A DNA stretch of 64,000 nt. It comes from Megalopta genalis (Eukaryota > Arthropoda > Insecta > Hymenoptera > Halictidae). Position numbers and translations under genes: made by a program. Below the pieces are notes generated by a model, which searched no databases, was not told the DNA's origin, and worked only from the letters and a program-made list of their open reading frames with translations. This document shows positions 58,501 through 64,000 of this stretch, piece after piece; position 1 is the stretch's first letter; each line of letters opens with the position of its first letter. The stretch is from positions 372,001 through 436,000 of the forward strand of contig NW_027476109.1 of the NCBI RefSeq assembly GCF_051020955.1, given 5' to 3'.

Positions 58501-58737
58501 CACGTATCCCAGGCCGCGCTCGATAAGCGAGCACGGCGGGGACCCCGGCCTCCCAGCCCAAATAATCGCGGCGGAGCCAATCGAGTCCCCCATCCAGTGT
58601 GGATGTTTGGGGACCCTGTGCGGCTCCGCCACGACTGCCAACCCGGCACCCCGCTCGGCCAGGCATTGAAACAGTAGATCCTGCGCTCTGGCCGAGCAGT
58701 TGAGGTTAATTTGTATTATCGGGCCCGGGGGCCCCAT
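55594..58737 (-). CDS. ORF2 endonuclease/reverse transcriptase, copy 13 (1047 aa)
   Basis: Open over its full length. Distinguishing residues: IIQINLN near 7, NAKAAAWGS near 128, RRLPADESSPRP near 219, EEHQWSPD near 413, LLRKEGRPGD near 487, AIRKALVDH near 585, LVVADGSTFER just after the CYADD motif (others LVVAVGS), ARIHDLGLKI near 691 (shared with copy 5), DAHLERLVPR near 751, GDLARRLYL near 779, FEFQAAV near 847 and FCDEVMSRK near 1009. The Val to Asp change at 671 lies close to the active site. Confidence 0.94.
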   Translation of the reverse strand: MGPPGPIIQINLNCSARAQDLLFQCLAERGAGLAVVAEPHRVPKHPHWMGDSIGSAAIIWAGRPGSPPCSLIERGLGYVAVDWGGTAVVAIYAPPRWSLEEFEQYLDGVGRCVSRCHPRPVLVLGDFNAKAAAWGSPGTDSRGREVLDWAAGLELRLLNTGSVHTCVRHNGGSIVDLSWATPPAARRITGWRVAEGVETLSDHRYIVLDLSAAPPSTLRRLPADESSPRPRWALKRLDQDALMAAAHVVAWPATPAGPVDGNGEAHWFRGAMTSICDVAMPRARVFPRKAVYWWSRAIAELRTECVRARRQYARARRRRRTDDVLAAQLYGRYREKVVALQLAIRRAKDQAWRDLLGSLNRDPWGRPYKMALGRLRPWAPPVTESLDPGLLGRVVDALFPVSGEASRPVPEPEEHQWSPDLEVAPEEMAGVVKWLRGKNTAPGPDGIPGRVWLLAASVLGERLRSLYSGLLRSGTFPDLWRESRMVLLRKEGRPGDSPSAYRPICLLDEAGKIFEKIIVARLSRHLSRDGPDLADCQFGFREGRSTVDAIDRLKSLSDNAVARGGVCLAVSIDIVNAFNTLPWSAIRKALVDHQVPPYLRRVIGAYLRDRWVEYPGRCGMIRREVDRGVPQGSVLGPLLWDLGYNAVLEKASLPDGATLVCYADDTLVVADGSTFERTIRRAEVAVAAVVARIHDLGLKIAPEKAEAVWFHGRPRSRPPARSWIRVGEACVEVKSELKYLGLILDSRWSFDAHLERLVPRVEKAAASLGRLLPNLGGPGDLARRLYLGVVRSMALYGAPIWAPYVMTSRRNTLLLRRLQRRMAIRLIRGYRTTSTVAALALAGELPFEFQAAVRAYVYGRTSIASRARGAPPERETVEGFELQARRLALARWRAELCSHAGERVPGALLPHFTSWRERRHGRLSYRATQVFTGHGCFGVYLCRIGREATAVCHHCGAEEDSAQHTLEECPAFSALRRVLKREVGHDLALSSLVGAMLEGPGKWAAAISFCDEVMSRKEAAERDRELTDPARRARGRRARPRRETPGS

Positions 58738-60929
58738 TACACAGCCGTGTCCATCGCCGTCACGGCCGCGGATGCGGTGGCGTCAGGGACTTTAGTGGCC
58801 CCATCCGCCCCCGCGGGCGCGGCGGTAGCATCAGGCGGTGCCGCCATTTCGTTGCTGGCCACGGTGGTCGCTGCCTTGGCCATCGTGGTTTCCTTCCCTT
58901 TTTTATTAAATCTGGCAGACGGCCTTTGGCCGCCTACCTTGCCTCGCCCCGCACTAGCAGGACATGCCCGGCTGCCGAGGCGGTGACCAGACGGCTTGCC
59001 CGCGCCCGCACAAAGGGGACAATTGGGCGTGGCCGTACAGGCTGCCACCTTATGGCCCCGACTGCCGCATCTATAGCAGCAGTCGGACCTATCCTCGGCA
59101 GAGGTGCACCGCTGACTGGTGTGGCCAACACCAAGGCAACGGTAACACTGCAGAGGCCGCGCACTCAGGGCCTCCACGGCTGCCTGTGTCCAGCCGACGG
59201 TTATCCGGCCCGCGACAGCAACCTTGCGAGCGGCCGCGGCAGGACATCGGACCCAGAGAGTGCCCAATCCCGAGGGGGAAGACCGGATTTCGCCGGTATT
59301 GATGTCCCCCTCGCTGCACCCGCCCACGCGGGCAACAGCCGCAGCGACCTCCGCCGGCGTGGTCGAATCGACCAGGCCGCGCACCCTAAGGTCAGCTTTT
59401 TTGACCGGACGCGCGACCTTTACGCCGGTGCCTGCCAGCGCTTCCGCCACTTTTGTGGCGAGGACGGTGGCCTTGGCGGCCCCATCGGTGCCAGGGACCT
59501 CCAAAATTAACCCCCCAGTCACCGCCCTTCGCGGCCTCAGCGAGGCGATGCCAATTTCTGCCAGGTCCACCTTGGACCTGGCAGTGGCCATCGCCTGCGC
59601 GTAAGTAATGTCCACGCCAGACGGAACCGTTATGGTAACAGCTGCTGTGCGTGGCGGTCGCGGAGGCAGGGGTGTCTTCCTGGGGGCCGCCGGGACCACC
59701 CGTCCTTTTTTATTATTCGCCGCCGCAGTGGCCTTGGCAGCCGCCTTTTTAGCCTTCCGGCCAACCACCTGGGACCAGGCCTCCTGGGGCGGAGGCGCGG
59801 CAGAGGGTAGCGCCGATTCTGCTCGCGGTCGAGCGGGCTCCGTCTGGGCCGCTATAGCCGCCCCAGCTTTCCCACCTTTCTTCTTCTTCTTCGTCTTCCG
59901 CAGCACCCTGTCCGAAGACTGTGAGGGGACGGACGGCCCAGGGGCCACCGATCGTAGGGCCGAGTCCGTTCGCGACGAGAGCTCCTTCCTGAATGACGCC
60001 AATTTGGCGTCTATCAGGGCGCCTATTTGCGCCAGAAAATCTGCGGGCGCAGCCGCAGGTGGTGGCGAGGACTTTTCTTGCCCGGAGCGATGGCAATCCC
60101 GGGCGCCGACGATCGGCGGCGATACTGAGCCCTCTCCCGGGCGCCGTGGCGGAGGCATTGCGGCTGCAGCCGTTCTCGCCTCCACCACCTGTCGGAGCCG
60201 GGCCACCTCCGCCTGCAGCTCCGTCATTTGCCCCCTGAGGACGGCATTTTCGGCCTCCAGGACACGCGTGGCGTCGGTAGCTGACCTCACTGCCAGCTCC
60301 GACACCCCTACCCTGCCGTTTAAGGCAGCCACCCTCAGGGCGCGGGCCAGATTGCCCTTCAGCCCCTTTGACACGCCGGAGATCCTGGCCACCTCATCCA
60401 GGCTCTCCAATATAGCGGCCGCGACATCCCGCGTCGGACGGTTGCGGAAATTTTCCGCTATATCCGTCTCGTCCGGGAGCGGGACGCTCGACCGCGATGG
60501 TCTCGGCACGGGGGCTCCCGGGTCGAATATCGCCGCCACCTCCCTTGCCTCGGCCTCCAGCTGCGAAGCCTCGGCCAGCCTAAGTTTGGCCTCTGCGAGG
60601 CCAACATATTCGCCGGTCGTCGGCGGCCGTCCTCTCTTCCTCGCTGATGACGAGCCCGGGACACTCTGCGATGAGTGGTTTGAGGAGACAGAGAAATCTG
60701 ACTCCTCCCCCTCATCGCACTCACCAAGGCCCGCTGCGGTCCTCTTTTTGCCGCGTGTTGCAGAATGCCTCCGCGACACCGGCTCTGCACATCTTTTGAG
60801 GCGCACGATAGGCCCGCGCACCTCCACCTCACGCTCGTTTCCCCCCTCCCCGGTTGTAATTGAAAAAGAATCCATAATTGGTCCCACGAGTGTGGTCGGA
60901 AAGAAGGTCACCCCGGGTAGAGCCGCCAT
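58737..60929 (-). CDS. ORF1 Gag-like protein, copy 13 (730 aa)
   Basis: Second-type N terminus (PIMDSFSITTGEGG) and second-type coiled-coil block, but AESALPSA and an NNKKGRV linker like copies 1 and 7. KELSSRTDSAL matches copy 10. RVLRKTKKKK precedes the Lys run. The second knuckle reads CYRCGSRGHKVAAC, with Gly instead of Asp before the ligand His; this is the form common in retroviral-type knuckles and should still bind zinc. Confidence 0.92.
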   Translation of the reverse strand: MAALPGVTFFPTTLVGPIMDSFSITTGEGGNEREVEVRGPIVRLKRCAEPVSRRHSATRGKKRTAAGLGECDEGEESDFSVSSNHSSQSVPGSSSARKRGRPPTTGEYVGLAEAKLRLAEASQLEAEAREVAAIFDPGAPVPRPSRSSVPLPDETDIAENFRNRPTRDVAAAILESLDEVARISGVSKGLKGNLARALRVAALNGRVGVSELAVRSATDATRVLEAENAVLRGQMTELQAEVARLRQVVEARTAAAAMPPPRRPGEGSVSPPIVGARDCHRSGQEKSSPPPAAAPADFLAQIGALIDAKLASFRKELSSRTDSALRSVAPGPSVPSQSSDRVLRKTKKKKKGGKAGAAIAAQTEPARPRAESALPSAAPPPQEAWSQVVGRKAKKAAAKATAAANNKKGRVVPAAPRKTPLPPRPPRTAAVTITVPSGVDITYAQAMATARSKVDLAEIGIASLRPRRAVTGGLILEVPGTDGAAKATVLATKVAEALAGTGVKVARPVKKADLRVRGLVDSTTPAEVAAAVARVGGCSEGDINTGEIRSSPSGLGTLWVRCPAAAARKVAVAGRITVGWTQAAVEALSARPLQCYRCLGVGHTSQRCTSAEDRSDCCYRCGSRGHKVAACTATPNCPLCAGAGKPSGHRLGSRACPASAGRGKVGGQRPSARFNKKGKETTMAKAATTVASNEMAAPPDATAAPAGADGATKVPDATASAAVTAMDTAV

Positions 60930-61299
60930 ACCCGGGGAAGGCTAATACACCCGGGGGTCGCCAGGTACCCCGGGGTTGTCCGCTAAAGATTGGTGCACCC
61001 ACCAACCATAGCTGGCGCTTACTCCAGCTACGCCCTCATCACCGCGCAACACTGCTTGGGGCTAGGGATTTTTTAGAGAGGTTTTCATCCTCGCGGCCCG
61101 GCCGGTTAAGGCAAGACCCCCGTTCCTGTAAAACATGACCACAGGTTTACGGTATGTGTCCGACTTTAGTTGGCCCCTCACCTCAAGCCACTCCGGCATG
61201 GTAGAACCTGCCAGGGAATAAATTCCCCGCCGGCACAGCCTTGAGGATCATTAGGGCACGAAGCCCCCCCACCACGACAAGGTAGCGGACATGGGGGGG

Positions 61300-61325
61300 A
61301 ACCTTGACATAACCTTGACATAACC
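61300..61325 (-). repeat. Spacer 13: two 11-bp repeat units
   Basis: AA + two CCTTGACATAA units (61302-61323) + CC. The upstream target ends GGTT, as in spacers 4, 7 and 14. Confidence 0.92.
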
Positions 61326-63005
61326 TTTTTTTTTTTTTTTTTATTTTACGTGGAGGAAATCTGCTAGCCAGACACCCCCGCCCCGCCCGGGGGAGCGGGA
61401 CGAGGGTAGTGTGGGGATCGACCCACTAAAACCTCCACGGCGACCAGAGGACGCAGGACCGATCGCTGGCGATTCAACGGGGGAGCCACGGGAACTCTTG
61501 AAGAACACTACCGCGGCTCCCCCTCGCCTGGCCGGCCATCAGGATGGTAAGGATAGCCGGCCGCGTCCCGGGGGAGATATAATCCTCCCCCCTAAATCCA
61601 TTTAAATTCGGCGGCGCGAGGGGTCGCACCCCGCACCGCCCCGACACGGCGACCGCGCGATAGGTGACCAGGGCCCCCGCCATGATCACAGCGGCCGCCG
61701 GGGGGACGACGAGTATATTGGAGGAGGATCACAGTTAACCCTCGCCTCCTTCAGGCGACTCGTCATCCCCCACACCCAACAGTGGACGTCCTCCTCTGTT
61801 GGCGGGCGGCGGGCAATGAAACCAGCATGTTCTGGTACACCCGCTGCCCGCCCACTCTCAGCTGCCCGGGGTTTCTCGGCGTGGGCGCGCACGCCGTCCC
61901 CGGGCACGTCGGGCGGGATCTGTAAGCTCCCGATCCCGCTCGGCAGCCTCCTTCCGCGACATAACCTCCTCGCAGAAAGAGATTGCTGCCGCCCACTTCC
62001 CCGGGCTCTCCAGCATGGCCCCAACTAGGCTGGAGAGTGCGAGGTCGTGGCCGACTTCTCGTTTTAGGACTCGGCGCAGCGCTGAAAAGGCGGGACATTC
62101 CTCCAGCGTGTGCTGCGCCGAGTCTTCCTCCGCGCCACAGTGGTGGCACACCGTCGTCGCTTCCCGCCCGATGCGACACAGGTAGACACCGAAGCAGCCA
62201 TGCCCGGTGAACACCTGCGTCGCTCGGTAGGAGAGCCTGCCATGCCGTCTCTCCCGCCACGAGGTGAAGTGCGGCAGGAGAGCCCCGGGGACGCGCTCGC
62301 CGGCGTGGGAGCAAAGCTCGGCACGCCATCTGGCGAGCGCTAGTCTCCGGGCCTGGAGCTCGAAGCCCTCGGCCGTCTCACGCTCCGGCGGGGCCCCTCG
62401 AGCACGGCTGGCGATGCTAGTGCGCCTATAAACATAGGCGCGCACCGCCGCTTGAAGCTCGAAGGGAAGTTCTCCCGCCAGAGCAAGCGCCGCCACGGTA
62501 GACGTGGTGCGGTAACCTCTTATGAGGCGGATGGCCATCCGCCTCTGCAGCCGGCGCAACAACAGCGTGTTGCGCCGGCTGGTCATCACGTACGGCGCCC
62601 AGATTGGGGCACCGTATAAGGTCATAGACCGCACCACGCCCAGGTATAGGCGGCGCACCAAATCTCCCGGTCCCCCGAGGTTGGGCAGCAGGCGGCCCAA
62701 AGAGGCCGCCACCTTTTCGACTCGGGGGACGAGACGGTCGAGATGCGCATCGAAGCTCCAGCGGCTGTCGAGGATCAGTCCGAGATATTTCAACTGGGAC
62801 TTCACCTCGACGCAGGCTTCTCCAACCCGGATCCACGATCTGGCCGGTGGCCGAGACCGAGGCCGTCCGTGGAACCAGACAGCCTCGGCCCTCTCCGGGG
62901 CTATTTTCAGCCCCAGATCGCGGATCCTCGCGACGACGGATGCCACCGCAACCTCTGCTCGTCGGATGGTCCTCTCGAAGGTACTCCCGACGGCGACCAC
63001 CAACG
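61326..63005 (-). mobile_element. Copy 14: 5'-truncated element (1.68 kb)
   Basis: Tail 61326-61342 (17 T), 3' UTR 61343-61857, ORF2 fragment to 63005. The break is inside the codons for TLVVAVGS, followed by AA and the repeat. 3' UTR variant GAGATATAAT. Hairpin 1 is at 61479-61523; hairpin 2 (61530-61562) has a mismatch in one arm (ATAGCCGGCC). Confidence 0.93.
61858..63005 (-). pseudogene. ORF2 C-terminal fragment, copy 14 (about residues 667-1047)
   Basis: Breaks just downstream of the YADD box, so no RT catalytic motif remains; the CCHC is intact. The frame stays open into the two repeat units upstream, with a Met from the repeat (61858-63027). Changes: AVASVVARIRD, APERAEAV, SQLKYLGL (shared with copy 9), RSMTLYGAP and RETAEGFEL. 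Confidence 0.9.
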
Positions 63006-63031
63006 AACCTTGACATAACCTTGACATAACC
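63006..63031 (-). repeat. Spacer 14: two 11-bp repeat units
   Basis: AA + two CCTTGACATAA units (63008-63029) + CC, before the 19-T tail of copy 15. Confidence 0.92.
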
Positions 63032-64000
63032 TTTTTTTTTTTTTTTTTTTATTTTACGTGGAGGAAATCTGCTCGCCAGACACCCCCGCCCCGCCCGGGG
63101 GAGCGGGACGAGGGTAGTGTGGGGTTTGACCCACTAAAACCTCCACGGCGACCTGAGGACGCAGGACCGATCGCTGGCGATTCAACGGGGGAGCCACGGG
63201 AACTCTTGAAGAACACTACCGCGGCTCCCCCTCGCCTGGCCGGCCATCAAGATGGTAACGATGGCCGGCCGCGTCCCGGGGGGAAATAAAATAAATCCTC
63301 CCCCCTAAAATCCATTTAAATTCGGCGGCGCGAGGGGTCGCACCCCGCACCGCCCCGACACGGCGACCGCGCGATAGGTGACCAGGGCCCCCGCCCTGAT
63401 CACAGCGGCCGCCGGGAGGACGACGAGTATATTGGAGGAGGATTACAGTTAACCCTCGCCTCCTTCAGGCGACTCGTCATCCCCCACTCCCAACAGTGGA
63501 CGTCCTCCTCTGTTGGCGGGCGGCGGGCAATGAAACCAGCATATTCTGGTACACCCGCCGCCCGCCTACTCTCAGCTGCCCGGGATTTCTCGGCGTGGGC
63601 GCGCACGCCGTCCCCGGGAACGTCGGGCGGGATCTGTAAGCTCCCGATCCCGCTCGGCAGCCTCCTTCCGCGACATAACCTCCTCGCAGAAAGAGATTGC
63701 TGCCGCCCACTTCCCCGGGCTCTCCAGCATGGCCCCAACTAGGCTGGAGAGTGCGAGGTCGTGACCGACTTCCCGTTTTAGGACTCGGCGCAGCGCTGAA
63801 AAGGCGGGACATTCCTCCAGCGTGTGCTGCGCCGAGTCTTCCTCCGCGCCACAGTGGTGGCACACCGTCGTCGCTTCCCGCCCGATGCGACACAGGTAGA
63901 CACCGAAGCAGCCATGCCCGGTGAACACCTGCGTCGCTCGGTAGGTGAGCCTGCCATGCCGTCTCTCCCGCCACGAGGTGAAGTGCGGCAGGAGAGCCCC
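63032..64000 (-). mobile_element. Copy 15: 3' end of a further element, cut by the window edge
   Basis: Tail 63032-63050 (19 T), 3' UTR 63051-63571, ORF2 from 63572 to the edge. 3' UTR variant AAATAAAATAAAT; hairpins 63187-63231 and 63238-63270. Full length or truncation cannot be judged. It shows that the array continues to the right. Confidence 0.92.
63572..64000 (-). CDS. ORF2 C-terminal part, copy 15 (about the last 142 residues, 5' side off window)
   Basis: Open to the window edge; the C-terminal CCHC is complete. Changes: RLTYRATQV for RLSYRATQV, PARRSRGRRARP and PRREIPGS at the C terminus. The reading frame presumably continues beyond 64000. Confidence 0.88.
   Translation of the reverse strand, partial: GALLPHFTSWRERRHGRLTYRATQVFTGHGCFGVYLCRIGREATTVCHHCGAEEDSAQHTLEECPAFSALRRVLKREVGHDLALSSLVGAMLESPGKWAAAISFCEEVMSRKEAAERDRELTDPARRSRGRRARPRREIPGS

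Larger units (their letters stand above)
55059..61299 (-). mobile_element. Copy 13: complete element (6.24 kb)
   Basis: Tail 55059-55072 (14 T), 3' UTR 55073-55593, ORF2 55594-58737, ORF1 58737-60929, 5' UTR 60930-61299. The pre-tail motif has one extra base (ATTTTTACG on plus), shifting the hairpins to 55210-55254 and 55261-55293. Hairpin 2 has one mismatch (GGCCGGCTAT). As in copy 7, T precedes the G run. Confidence 0.95.

Noticed and set aside
1..64000. R1-type insertions in 28S rDNA
   Set aside because: The protein architecture is R1-clade, but no ribosomal sequence flanks any copy; all flanks are the 11-bp repeat.
1..64000. Assembly artefact (artificially stacked copies)
   Set aside because: Each copy has private substitutions, a distinct tail length and a distinct breakpoint, so they are not duplicates of one read. 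Unit counts in the spacers could still be affected by assembly, and spanning reads would settle that.

Overview
The window is a head-to-tail array of one family of non-LTR retrotransposons, all on the minus strand. Copies are separated only by one to eight perfect units of an 11-bp repeat, CCTTGACATAA on the plus strand and TTATGTCAAGG on the sense (minus) strand. I see no host gene, tRNA, rRNA or unrelated sequence. This is eukaryotic nuclear DNA, most probably from an arthropod. The reasons are an APE-type endonuclease plus RT ORF2 with a C-terminal CCHC motif, an ORF1 with three zinc knuckles, and a tandem-repeat target, which together are the hallmarks of the R1 clade and its telomere-specific TRAS/SART branch in insects. 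I cannot name the species. I recall 11-bp telomere motifs of related form (TTGCGTCTGGG, TTGCGTCAGGG) in some Hymenoptera, so a hymenopteran is a reasonable guess only.

Layout, from position 1 upward (this runs 3' to 5' for the elements): copy 1 (1-6087, 3' end off window), copy 2 (6102-7387, truncated), copy 3 (7401-13638, full), copy 4 (13731-16617, truncated), copy 5 (16644-22892, full), copy 6 (22973-24826, truncated), copy 7 (24853-31102, full), copy 8 (31118-33696, truncated), copy 9 (33712-39962, full), copy 10 (39977-44940, cut inside ORF1), copy 11 (45032-48784, ORF1 stub), copy 12 (48799-55044, full), copy 13 (55059-61299, full), copy 14 (61326-63005, truncated) and copy 15 (63032-64000, cut by the window edge). 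Nine ORF2s are intact, each exactly 1047 aa. Seven ORF1s are intact, at 729-731 aa.

A full element is about 6.2 kb. It has a 5' UTR of about 370 nt that begins with seven C residues and carries upstream ORFs. ORF1 (Gag-like, CCHC x3) follows. Its stop codon overlaps the ORF2 start codon in the five bases TAATG. ORF2 (APE endonuclease, reverse transcriptase, CCHC) comes next, then a 3' UTR of about 515 nt with two tandem hairpins, and a poly(A) tail of 9-27 nt that abuts GG-TTATGTCAAGG. Both insertion junctions fall in the register expected of the Bombyx TRAS1 endonuclease (C|T on the C-rich strand, T|A on the G-rich strand), but here the register is on an 11-bp unit instead of TTAGG. The most interesting reading is an active or very recently active TRAS-like family colonising an unusual, candidate telomeric 11-bp repeat.
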